DNA from: Tenggerimyces flavus
GTDB lineage: Bacteria; Actinomycetota; Actinomycetes; Propionibacteriales; Actinopolymorphaceae
Assembly (NCBI RefSeq): GCF_016907715.1
Contig: NZ_JAFBCM010000001.1
Span: 8,223,420 to 8,287,419, forward strand
Reading direction: 5' to 3'
Length of the DNA: 64,000 nucleotides
The notes beneath the pieces were generated by a model. That model searched no databases. It was given only the letters and a program-made list of their open reading frames with translations, and was not told the DNA's origin. The translations under genes were made by a program, and so were the position numbers. Shown piece by piece: positions 25,880 through 34,118 of this stretch. Positions within the stretch are counted from its first letter, which is position 1, and each line of letters opens with the position of its first letter.

Positions 25880-27073
25880 CTAGGTCGCTAGTCCTAGGCG
25901 CAGGGCGCGGCTGAGCAGGATGGGGGCACCGGCGAGGGCGCAGAGGGCGGCCGCGGCGAGCATCGCGGTGGCAGGGCTCAGCTGGGCGGCCAGCGTTCCG
26001 AGCAGCAGGTCGCCGAGCAGCATCGTCAGCATCTGCACGACGATCAGCACGGACTGGAAGCGCGCCAGCATGTCCGGCGGAGTGCGCAACAGGTACAGCG
26101 GGAAGAGGTGGCTGGTGAACAGCGCCGTACCGACGCCCATGACCGCGGTGCCGGCGAACGCGAGGTACGGCTCGGGCACCAGCGCCGCGATGACGACGCC
26201 CGCCGCCGCGAGCAGCGGTCCGGCCACCAGCAGCACGACGGGGCGCCTGTACGTCCCGACCTTCGCCACCACCAGCGAGACCGCGAGCGCGCCCACGATC
26301 CAGAACGCCTCCATCAGCCCCGCGTCGCCCACGGTCCAACCGCGGCTGCGCGCCAGCAACGGAACCGCCAGCCCGAGCATCGGGATCACGCTGCCCGCCA
26401 CGATCCCCACCGCGCACAGCATCGCGACCACGCCGGGCACCGAACGGACGGCACGCAGCCCCGCGCGCAGCTCCAACGAGGCGGAGCCGCCCACGGTGCG
26501 CGGAGGTTCGTACGGCGGCCGTACCACCAGCAGAACGACCAGAACGCCAACGAAGCTTGCCAAATCCGCCAGCATCGCCCCGCTGAACGAAATCGCCACG
26601 ACCACCGCGCCCAGCGGCGGCCCGGCCATCCGCGCGATCTCCATCGCCGACCCGGTCAGCGACATCGCCCGCGCCACACCGGACTCCGGGAAGAAGAGCC
26701 GCGGGAACGCGTTGTTCGCCGGCCGCCGGAAGGACCCGACGATCCCGCCACACACGGACAGACCCACCAGCACAGCAGCGGAAACGGGCACGAAGTGCGC
26801 GAGCAGCAGGTAGCCGGCGAGCAGCAGGCACATCGCGATGTCGGAGGCGATGATCGTTCGCCGCAACCCCCATCGGTCGGCGGACACGCCGCCCACCAGA
26901 GTGAGCAGCAGCGGCGGCACCAGGCCGGCGACCATCACCGCGGTGACGACGCCGGCGCCGAGGCCCGACGCGGTCCATGACAACGCGAAGTAGAAGATGC
27001 CGTCGCCGATCGCGGAGATCGTGGCCGCGCCCAACCAAGCGAGGAATCCCCCACGCAGCAAGCGAGAACTCAC
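25880..27073 (-). CDS. MFS exporter coupled to MerR-clamp regulator
   Basis: A 397-residue major facilitator with about 12 membrane helices, of the MFS_3/EntS-like efflux type. Visible segments are LLTLVGGVSADRWGLRRTI (motif A, about 54-72) and SFRRPANNAFPRLFF. GTG 27073 overlaps the TGA of the upstream MerR gene (GTGA), so translation is coupled and the two are one unit. Efflux genes under MerR regulators often export the compound that the regulator senses. The odd sensor domain of that regulator makes a compound binding the DNA sliding clamp a candidate substrate (inference). Confidence 0.86.
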   Translation of the reverse strand: MSSRLLRGGFLAWLGAATISAIGDGIFYFALSWTASGLGAGVVTAVMVAGLVPPLLLTLVGGVSADRWGLRRTIIASDIAMCLLLAGYLLLAHFVPVSAAVLVGLSVCGGIVGSFRRPANNAFPRLFFPESGVARAMSLTGSAMEIARMAGPPLGAVVVAISFSGAMLADLASFVGVLVVLLVVRPPYEPPRTVGGSASLELRAGLRAVRSVPGVVAMLCAVGIVAGSVIPMLGLAVPLLARSRGWTVGDAGLMEAFWIVGALAVSLVVAKVGTYRRPVVLLVAGPLLAAAGVVIAALVPEPYLAFAGTAVMGVGTALFTSHLFPLYLLRTPPDMLARFQSVLIVVQMLTMLLGDLLLGTLAAQLSPATAMLAAAALCALAGAPILLSRALRLGLAT

Positions 27074-28116
27074 GACTGCGGACGTCCCGGCATCAGCAGG
27101 ACGCACAGGCTGTTCTGCTCGACCGGGAACAGCTGCACCGCCCGATCCGTACCCGCGTACACCAGCGAGACCAACGTCCCGACCATCACGTCCAGGGCCG
27201 ACCGCAGCAACGACGAGGAGAGCCACAACGTCTCCGGCTGCCCGGAGGTGACGGCCTGGACCCGAGCACCCTCGCTGTCGCCCGCCACGCTCACCACGAG
27301 CCGATCCGTCCCTGCCGCAAGGCGAATCGGCGTCTCGTCCGCAGGCAACAGCCGGGCCAGCACGGAACGGTCGAACGTCACCCGTCCCACTCGTTCGGCC
27401 GGAATGATCAACCGGTACGCCGGAAACCGGTCGTCCTCCGTCGTGAACGGCACCACGCCGGACTCGTCGCACACCTCGAGCGCGCCCGAGGCGAACGAGA
27501 CCGTCACCACATCGCGCCGCGCCAGGTGATCGGCCAACTCCTCCAGCCCAGCGAGGGAAACGAACGCTCGACGATCCGCGACCTGCGCCTCGGCGACCGG
27601 AATCGTCCAGTACGCAAGCCAATACCGATCCGTCGCGACCACCGTGATCCCGCCGGGACCCAGATCGAGGAGGACGCCACGCAACGGATCCTCAACGACA
27701 GAAGCAGCTCGCGCCACCCGCCGCAGTCCCGCCGCCAACGCCGGCCCGTCGACCGTCACGGCAACGGGAGAGATGCTGGCCTCGCCCGAGAGGGCCGACA
27801 CGATCTCGTCCACCGTCGCCGAAGCCTGCCGAGCGTTGCGCGCCGCCCGTTCGGCGAACCCGGCCAGGATCTCGGCCGCACGCGACGGAGGACCGGCCAA
27901 CACCATCCGCATGGAGTCCACCGGCACGCCGACGTCGCGCATCCGCCGGATCAGCAACGCACGGCGTTCGAGCTCGGGCGTGTAGTACCGGTACCCCGTC
28001 CGCGGGTCCACCTCGGCCGGCGGGAGCAGCCCCGCCTCGTCGTAGTAGCGCAGGGCGCTCGGCGCCAGCTCGACCGCGCGAGCGAACGCGCTGATCGTCA
28101 ACAACGGCTCCGACAC
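27070..28116 (-). CDS. MerR regulator fused to sliding-clamp (DnaN) domain 2-3-like sensor
   Basis: A 348-residue protein. Residues about 6-75 are a MerR winged helix (LTISAFARAVELAPSALRYY, GYRYY), and about 76-112 the coiled dimer helix. Residues about 120-240 look like DnaN domain 2 (GVLLDLGPGGITVVATDRYW; DDRFPAYRLIIP) and 241-348 like domain 3, ending with the clamp-like LLMP. Domain 1 is absent. The retained TDRYWL and LLMPG correspond to the TDGHRL and VMPM segments lining the peptide-binding cleft of E. coli DnaN. GTG 28116 is chosen because the promoter places the transcript start almost on it. An MFS exporter overlaps its stop. Confidence 0.85.
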   Translation of the reverse strand: MSEPLLTISAFARAVELAPSALRYYDEAGLLPPAEVDPRTGYRYYTPELERRALLIRRMRDVGVPVDSMRMVLAGPPSRAAEILAGFAERAARNARQASATVDEIVSALSGEASISPVAVTVDGPALAAGLRRVARAASVVEDPLRGVLLDLGPGGITVVATDRYWLAYWTIPVAEAQVADRRAFVSLAGLEELADHLARRDVVTVSFASGALEVCDESGVVPFTTEDDRFPAYRLIIPAERVGRVTFDRSVLARLLPADETPIRLAAGTDRLVVSVAGDSEGARVQAVTSGQPETLWLSSSLLRSALDVMVGTLVSLVYAGTDRAVQLFPVEQNSLCVLLMPGRPQS

Positions 28117-28123
28117 ATCTCGG

Positions 28124-28155
28124 AGTATCAACCTTCATCCGGCTTGAAGGTCAAC
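28124..28155 (-). promoter_or_regulatory. MerR-type autoregulatory promoter/operator
   Basis: On the minus strand, -35 TTGACC (28155-28150) and -10 GATACT (28129-28124) are 20 bp apart, longer than the usual 17. A perfect dyad fills the spacer: ACCTTCA (28131-28137) with TGAAGGT (28145-28151), 7 bp between. This is the standard MerR activator layout. Transcription would begin near GTG 28116, giving a leaderless mRNA. Confidence 0.75.
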
Positions 28156-28166
28156 TGGCGCGGGGC

Positions 28167-28197
28167 TTGACAGCAGGTCGACGTTCGTGGCTACCCT
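28167..28197 (+). promoter_or_regulatory. Candidate promoter of the pseudokinase gene
   Basis: TTGACA (28167-28172) and TACCCT (28192-28197), 19 bp apart, point toward the gene at 28340. They lie just beyond the MerR dyad, so the regulator could affect both directions. Confidence 0.4.
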
Positions 28198-28339
28198 CGT
28201 AGACAGCGCGTTGGGAGCGCGCCGCGGGCTCGCCGGAAGGCTCGAAGCCATCCCAGTTGGTGAGTTGACGAGTTGAGCGACGGATGCCGAAGCTCTTGAC
28301 CTGCTCGTGCGAGCCCGGGCGGAAGAGCCGTGGTGTCCC

Positions 28340-29491
28340 ATGAAGACGCTCCCCGACAACCCCAACCTCGATCACCTGCGTCAGCAGGCCAAGGACCTGC
28401 TCGCGGGCCTGCGCGACAGCAGGCCGCAGACGACGCTGTCCGAGGCTCAGGCGCAGCTCGCCCAGCAGTACGGGTTCCGTACCTGGCCCGAGCTCAAGGC
28501 CGAGGTCGACCACCGCACCGGAGCCGGCGACCAGGCCGATGCCGCGCTGGCCCGGGCAATCGCCGCGGCGTACGACCTCGGCGAGATCACCGGGCCGATG
28601 CGGTCGATCGCACGACCGGACGACAGCGGGCGGCGGTGGTCGCTCGAGACCGCGCGCGGCCGGTTCGAGGTGCGCACGATGGACGACTGGTGGCCGATCG
28701 TCGACGCCGACACCGGCGTCGCGTTGCAGGAGGCGGCCGCGAAGGCGGGCGTAGAGCTGCCGTTGCCCGTACGCAGCCGCGCCGGCGCGGTCATCGAGAC
28801 GATCGGCGACCACACCTGGCGCGTCGACGAGTGGGTGCACGCCGGCCCACCGCTGTCGGCACCGGTCGGCGCGAAGGCCGCGTACGGCGCGGGCCAGATC
28901 CTCGCGACGCTGCACGGCCTCGGGCTCGAGGTCGACGGGATCTCGCCGTACCACTCCCGTCGGCTCACCGACGAGACCTGGGCCGACCTCACCACGAAGG
29001 CGAAGGGCGCGGACATCGACTGGGCCGGCGACCTCTCGAACGCGTCGTACAACCTGGCCGATCTCGAGCGCATCGGTGCGGACGTCGAGCCGCCCGCTCC
29101 GGTGCTGACGCACAACAACCTCACGCCGAACAACGTCCGGCGAGCTGCCGAAGGTCGGCTGATCGTGGTCGGATGGGAGCACGTCGGTGGGCTGCCGCCG
29201 AGCTGGGAGCTCGCGATCGCCCTGCAGCAGTGGGTGTTGCGCAGCCCGACAGGCGCCCGGGCGATGCTCGACGGCTACCGGGAGGTGGCGGGCTCCCTGC
29301 CGCGGTTGGATCTCCCGATGTTCCGCGGCGCGGTGATCAGCCTGGCGAACTACGTGTGGGGCCAGGTCGACTACGCCCTCGCCGCGACCGCGGAGGCCGA
29401 CCGCCAGCATGGCAACCGCAGCGTGCGGCATCTGCTCAGCGGACTGCCCACGCGGAGCGACCTGGAACGGCTGGTCGACCTAGCCGGCTGA
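28340..29491 (+). CDS. APH-fold pseudokinase with LPDNPNLDHLRQQAKDLL N-terminal module
   Basis: A 383-residue protein. Residues about 3-58 form a small helical module (LPDNPNLDHLRQQAKDLL ... YGFRTWPELKAEV) found at the N-terminus of various actinobacterial proteins. The rest resembles an aminoglycoside phosphotransferase, but the catalytic loop reads THNNLTPNN where active relatives have HxDxxxxN, and the metal motif reads VVGWEH instead of xDW/DF. Both key aspartates are lost, so it is probably a binding rather than catalytic protein. ATG 28340 is used. It is divergent from the MerR-clamp gene, and its end overlaps the S41-like gene by 12 bp. Confidence 0.75.
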   Translation: MKTLPDNPNLDHLRQQAKDLLAGLRDSRPQTTLSEAQAQLAQQYGFRTWPELKAEVDHRTGAGDQADAALARAIAAAYDLGEITGPMRSIARPDDSGRRWSLETARGRFEVRTMDDWWPIVDADTGVALQEAAAKAGVELPLPVRSRAGAVIETIGDHTWRVDEWVHAGPPLSAPVGAKAAYGAGQILATLHGLGLEVDGISPYHSRRLTDETWADLTTKAKGADIDWAGDLSNASYNLADLERIGADVEPPAPVLTHNNLTPNNVRRAAEGRLIVVGWEHVGGLPPSWELAIALQQWVLRSPTGARAMLDGYREVAGSLPRLDLPMFRGAVISLANYVWGQVDYALAATAEADRQHGNRSVRHLLSGLPTRSDLERLVDLAG

Positions 29492-31126
29492 CCCGGGCAG
29501 CACGGCGAGGATGGCCTCCATTGCTGGGTCGCGTTGCTCCTCGTACGCAGCGAACGTCGGCGGCGCGTACAGGTGCGGCGCGATCCAGCTCCGCCGGTCG
29601 AGCGGTGTCATGCCCTGCCAGTACAGGTTGGAGATGTTGCACCGCATGCCGCTGTAGGGCAGGACGAACGGGTTGGTCTCGCCGATGAACTGCAGGCTCG
29701 AACCGGTCGGCTCGCCCACCACGGTGATGCTCGGTCCGGACAGCCACTCGAGGTACTTCGCGGTGTTGCCTGCCGCGGAGAACGTCCGCCGCCCGACGAT
29801 CATGAAGATGCCGTCCGGGTGGTCGAGCTGGCGCGCGCCGATGATGCGTTTGAGCAACGTACCCACGAGGAACGTGTTGCCGCCGCCATTCCAGCGCAGG
29901 TCGACCACGAGCCGTTCGACCTCGTTCGCGTCGAGGAAGTCGCCCAACCGATCGGTGAAGGCGGCGAGCGACTCGCCCGGATCCTCCGCGACCCGGTTGA
30001 ACTGCAGGTAGACGAGCCGGTGCTCGGGAACGTGCTCGAACCAGTACGCCGCCTCGACGTCGCGAAGGTAGAACGGCAACGGCGCCCCGAGCTGGTTGTG
30101 GTACTGCGCCATCGCCTTGCTCTCCGGGAAGTGCCGGGGCCGCGCCTCGTCCTCGGGCTCGGCAGCCACCTCGACCTCGCCGGAGGACGTTGTCAACCGC
30201 ACCTTGCCCGGGTCGTCGACAAGGCCGAGCACGTGCAGGTACGGCGTCCGGCGCAGCCACCCCGGGCTCGACTCGAGCGGGTTGCGTTCGTTGTCGCGGC
30301 CGATGAGTGGGTCGACACCCCGTACGACCTCGTCGATCGGCCGACCGTCGAAGGCCAGGATCCGCGCACCGAGCAGGCTCTGGTGCGACTCCTCGGCGGC
30401 GACGACGTAGACGCCGTCGTCGAAGAGGTACGGATGGATCGGCAGCGCGAGCGCGAGGTCCGTTCCCGCCTTGGGCGACAGGCTCGCGTGGCCGTCGCCG
30501 AGCGATGCGATGAGCTTGGTCAGCTCGACCGCGACCTCCTCGTCGCGCAGCCGGGGGAGGTCCTCGTGGAGCCGCCCGGCAGCGGCGTCGAACCGTTCCT
30601 GGTGCTCCGGCGTGAACGGCACCGGCCGCCGGCGATACGCCTCGCGGACGACCACGGCGAGGTCCGTACGCCAGCCCTCGTCGCGGTCCATGCCCTCGAC
30701 GTTCACGACGCCGAGCACCGCCGGGAGCCGTTCGTCGGTACGCAGACTGGCGAACACCTCGAGCTCGAGAACCTCGTCGGCGTGCACGAAACCCTCGCGC
30801 ATCGCCTGCTCCATCAGCTCCATCGCGGCGTCGAAGTCGCCGAGCCCGGCGTGACAGGACGCCATCATCACGGGCACGACGCCGCGGAACGTGGCGAAGC
30901 GGTCGCCGTGGTAGACGCCGAGCCGCCGCACCTGCTCGAACGCGGGCAGCGCACCCGCGAAGTCACCGGCGAACCACCGAGCCTCGGCGAGCTGGTCCCA
31001 GCCGCGCCCGTCGTGCGGATTGGCCTCGACGACCCGCGCCCACAGCGCGGCCGCCGCCGCCCACTCCTCCGCCGCCGACCGTGCCCCCGCCTCGTCGACG
31101 ACCTGCCGATACTCCCGAGCGTCCAT
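29480..31126 (-). CDS. TPR-containing S41-family peptidase-like protein
   Basis: A 548-residue protein. The first 110 residues are TPR-like helices (EEWAAAAALWARVVEANPHD ... WFAGDFAGALPAFEQVRRLG). The remainder is an S41 C-terminal-processing-peptidase fold: LIASLGDGHASLSP, a diverged PDZ-like middle, VVDLRWNGGGNTFL and the nucleophile segment GRRTFSAAGNTAKYL with Ser. No signal peptide is present, so it is probably cytoplasmic, unlike secreted CtpA types. ATG 31126 has a GGGAGGG Shine-Dalgarno. It lies 44 bp downstream of the nuoN stop and could be read through from the nuo operon. Confidence 0.8.
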   Translation of the reverse strand: MDAREYRQVVDEAGARSAAEEWAAAAALWARVVEANPHDGRGWDQLAEARWFAGDFAGALPAFEQVRRLGVYHGDRFATFRGVVPVMMASCHAGLGDFDAAMELMEQAMREGFVHADEVLELEVFASLRTDERLPAVLGVVNVEGMDRDEGWRTDLAVVVREAYRRRPVPFTPEHQERFDAAAGRLHEDLPRLRDEEVAVELTKLIASLGDGHASLSPKAGTDLALALPIHPYLFDDGVYVVAAEESHQSLLGARILAFDGRPIDEVVRGVDPLIGRDNERNPLESSPGWLRRTPYLHVLGLVDDPGKVRLTTSSGEVEVAAEPEDEARPRHFPESKAMAQYHNQLGAPLPFYLRDVEAAYWFEHVPEHRLVYLQFNRVAEDPGESLAAFTDRLGDFLDANEVERLVVDLRWNGGGNTFLVGTLLKRIIGARQLDHPDGIFMIVGRRTFSAAGNTAKYLEWLSGPSITVVGEPTGSSLQFIGETNPFVLPYSGMRCNISNLYWQGMTPLDRRSWIAPHLYAPPTFAAYEEQRDPAMEAILAVLPGSAG

Positions 31127-31170
31127 GCCCTCCCCTTCGACGACAGCGATCCCCGGTGCAGGCTACGGCG

Positions 31171-32619
31171 TCAGAGCGGCAGCCGCACAACGTCGAGGAC
31201 GTTCAGCGCGAGGTCCGGCGCGACCGACAGCACGACCGCGACCGCGGTGGTGAGGCCGACGGCCACGGCGGCCGGCCAGGGGGTCGGCGTGCGCGCCGGG
31301 GCCTCGGGCCGCGGCGCGAAGAGCAGCGCCGTCCAGTACAGGTAGTACGCGAGCGCGATCACGACGTTCACCGCCATCACGACCGCGAGCCAGCCAACGC
31401 CGCCGTCGACGGCCGCCTGGAAGATCACCACCTTGCCGAACAGGCCGATCACGCCCGGTGGCAGTCCGGCCAACGCCAGCAGGAAGAACCCGAACGCCAG
31501 CGCGCGCGGCCGGTCGACCCAGAACAGCCCGCGGTAGTCCTCCAGCGACGAGGACGTCAACGCCACCACGGCGAACGCGCCGAGGTTGACCACCGCGTAG
31601 ATCACCAGGTACGCGACCGTGGCCGGCAGCACCGACACGCCCGGACCCGCCGAACCCAACGGCACCAGCAGATACCCGGCCTGCGCGACCGAGGACCAGG
31701 CGAGCAGCCGCACCGCGTGTTTCTGCCGCAAAGCGACGAGGTTGCCGAGCGTCATCGTCAACGCCGCCAGCACCGCGACCACCGGCGCCCACACCGACAC
31801 GAGCGGCGCGAAGCCGACGCTCAGCACGAGCAGCAGCCCGACGAGTCCGGCGGCCTTCGAGACCACGGACAGGAACGCCGCCACCGGGACGGGCGCGCCG
31901 ACGTACGTGTCCGGCACCCAGAAGTGGAACGGCACCGCCGCCACCTTGAACGCCAACCCCGCCAGCGTCAGCACCACGCCAACACCCACCACCGACGACG
32001 GCGCCGAGCCGCGTGCCAGCTCCGCGGCGATCCGGTCCAGGTGCACCGCGCCGGTCGCGCCATACACCAACGAGACGCCGAACAGCATCACGGCGACGGA
32101 GACCACCGAGACGAGGAAGAACTTCATCGCCGCCTCGGCACCGCGCCGATCGCCAGATCGCAACCCCACCAGGGCGAACGCCGGCAGCGACACGGTCTCC
32201 AGCGCGACCACGATCGTGATCAGGTCCCGCGACGCCGCCAGCGCCATCGCGCCGGTCGCCGAGCACAGCAGCAGGAAGTGGTACTCCCCCGCCGGGACGC
32301 CCTCGCGCAACGTGCCACGCGCCGACAGCAGCACGACGACGGCGGTGGCGGCCGCGACCAGTACCTGGAATACCGCGGCGGTCGAATCCACCACGTACGA
32401 ACAGGATTGCTCGACGCAGAACGTCGCCCGCGGCGCTCCCCAGAGCGGAAGCACCAACAGCAGCGCGAGGGCGAGACCACCGACCGAGATCCACGTCGCC
32501 ACCCAGCGCAGCCGCGCGGGAACGAACGCGTCGGTGAGGAGCACCGCGCCGGCCGTCAGGGCGACGGCGAGTACGGGCCCGAGTGCCAGCCAGTCGACGC
32601 TTTGGATCACCCCGTTCAC
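31171..32619 (-). CDS. nuoN: NADH-quinone oxidoreductase subunit N
   Basis: A 482-residue antiporter-like membrane subunit of complex I with about 14 helices. It has the conserved KFFLVSVVSVAVMLFGVSLV region, the lysine-bearing FKVAAVPFHFWVPDTYVGAP and SVAQAGYLL. It forms one of the proton channels. GTG 32619 overlaps the nuoM stop (GTGA), and this is the last gene of the operon. The length matches the family. Confidence 0.93.
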   Translation of the reverse strand: MNGVIQSVDWLALGPVLAVALTAGAVLLTDAFVPARLRWVATWISVGGLALALLLVLPLWGAPRATFCVEQSCSYVVDSTAAVFQVLVAAATAVVVLLSARGTLREGVPAGEYHFLLLCSATGAMALAASRDLITIVVALETVSLPAFALVGLRSGDRRGAEAAMKFFLVSVVSVAVMLFGVSLVYGATGAVHLDRIAAELARGSAPSSVVGVGVVLTLAGLAFKVAAVPFHFWVPDTYVGAPVPVAAFLSVVSKAAGLVGLLLVLSVGFAPLVSVWAPVVAVLAALTMTLGNLVALRQKHAVRLLAWSSVAQAGYLLVPLGSAGPGVSVLPATVAYLVIYAVVNLGAFAVVALTSSSLEDYRGLFWVDRPRALAFGFFLLALAGLPPGVIGLFGKVVIFQAAVDGGVGWLAVVMAVNVVIALAYYLYWTALLFAPRPEAPARTPTPWPAAVAVGLTTAVAVVLSVAPDLALNVLDVVRLPL

Positions 32620-34118
32620 CGCCCCACCAGAAGCTGCACGGCCGGATCGGTCACGGCCAGAATCGCCTTCGGGTACAGGCCGAGCACGATCGTCAACGCC
32701 ACCAGCGGCACCCACGCGCCGAGCTCGATCGGCGTGACGTCCTGCCGAGCGCCCAACGTGTCCTCCCCTTGGCACATGCGTCGCACCAGCAGCAGGAAGT
32801 ACGCCGCTGTCAGCACCGCGCCGAGGCCGGCGAGCACCATCAGCACGACGTACGTTCCGCGCGACAACGAGGCGTGCGGCTCGTACGCGCCGAGCAGCGA
32901 CAGCATCTCGCCCCAGAACCCGGCCAGGCCGGGCAGGCCGAGGCTCGCGACGCAGGCAAAGACGAACAGCCCACCCAGGCGGGGCATGCGCGCGTACAGT
33001 CCGCCGCCGAGCGACGCCAGCTCACCCGTACCGTGCCGGTCCTTGATCGCGCCTGCCAGGAAGAACAGCAGCCCGGTGATCAGCCCGTGCGCGACGCCGG
33101 CGAACAGCGCGCCGTTCACGCCGACCGGCGTCAGCGTCGCGATGCCGAGCACGACGAAACCCATGTGCCCGACGGAGGAGTACGCGATCAGCCGCTTCAG
33201 CTCGCGCTGCGCCAGGCAGGCCAGCGCGCCGTACAGGATGCCGACCGTCGCCAGCCCCGCGAGGAAGGGCGCCACCGCCCGGGCGCCGTCGGGAACGACC
33301 GGCAGCCACACGCGCACGAACCCGTACGTGCCCATCTTCAGCAGCACGCCCGCCAGCAGCACCGAGCCGATCGTCGGTGCCTTCGCGTGCGCGTCCGGCA
33401 GCCAAGAGTGCAACGGCCACAGGGGGCTCTTCACCGCGAGGCCGATCGCGATCGCCGCGGCCGCGAGGATCTGGGCGCCGCGCGCGATGCCTTCGCCTTC
33501 GCCGGAGGCGAGCTCCACGATGTCGAACGTTCCCGCGTTGGCGTAAACGATAAGGAAACCGAGCAGCATCACGGCGGAGCCGAGCAACGTGTACAGGATG
33601 AACGTGTTCGCCGCGCGCCGCCGGCCCGCTGGATCGTGCTGGTCGCCCCAGACCGCGATCACGAACCACATCGGGATCAGGACGACCTCGAAGAAGAGGA
33701 AGAACACGATCAGGTCGAACGAGACGAACGTGCCGACCATCCCGACTTCGAGCAACAGGGCAAGGGCGACGAGCGCGCGGACGCGTCCGACCTCCGGCGT
33801 GATGCGGGTCGTGTAGAGCAGGCAGAGGAAGACGAGCAGCGTGGTCAGCAGGACCATCGGCAGCGAGACGCCGTCGAGGCCGAGGTGCCAGCGGACGTCG
33901 ATCGCGCTGATCCAGCTGACGTTCGTCTCGAACTGCACCCTTCCGGAGTCGCCGTAGTCGAACAGCGCCGCGATCAGCAGCGAGATCAGGAGGGTCGCGC
34001 CTGCTACCGCGAGGCCGACGAGGGGGACCTTCTCGTACGGGATCCAGCGCGGGAACGCCAACAGCGCAACGGATCCGGCGAGTGGGAGGGCGAGGAGCAG
34101 CCAGAGGAGGACGTTCAC
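32616..34118 (-). CDS. nuoM: NADH-quinone oxidoreductase subunit M
   Basis: A 500-residue antiporter-like subunit with about 14 helices. The helix-7/8 lysine motif LAVKSPLWPLHSWLPDAHAK and VGHMGFVVLGI are conserved. It pumps protons in the membrane arm. GTG 34118 overlaps the nuoL stop by 4 bp, and its own TGA overlaps the nuoN start, so expression is translationally coupled. Confidence 0.94.
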   Translation of the reverse strand: MNVLLWLLLALPLAGSVALLAFPRWIPYEKVPLVGLAVAGATLLISLLIAALFDYGDSGRVQFETNVSWISAIDVRWHLGLDGVSLPMVLLTTLLVFLCLLYTTRITPEVGRVRALVALALLLEVGMVGTFVSFDLIVFFLFFEVVLIPMWFVIAVWGDQHDPAGRRRAANTFILYTLLGSAVMLLGFLIVYANAGTFDIVELASGEGEGIARGAQILAAAAIAIGLAVKSPLWPLHSWLPDAHAKAPTIGSVLLAGVLLKMGTYGFVRVWLPVVPDGARAVAPFLAGLATVGILYGALACLAQRELKRLIAYSSVGHMGFVVLGIATLTPVGVNGALFAGVAHGLITGLLFFLAGAIKDRHGTGELASLGGGLYARMPRLGGLFVFACVASLGLPGLAGFWGEMLSLLGAYEPHASLSRGTYVVLMVLAGLGAVLTAAYFLLLVRRMCQGEDTLGARQDVTPIELGAWVPLVALTIVLGLYPKAILAVTDPAVQLLVGR

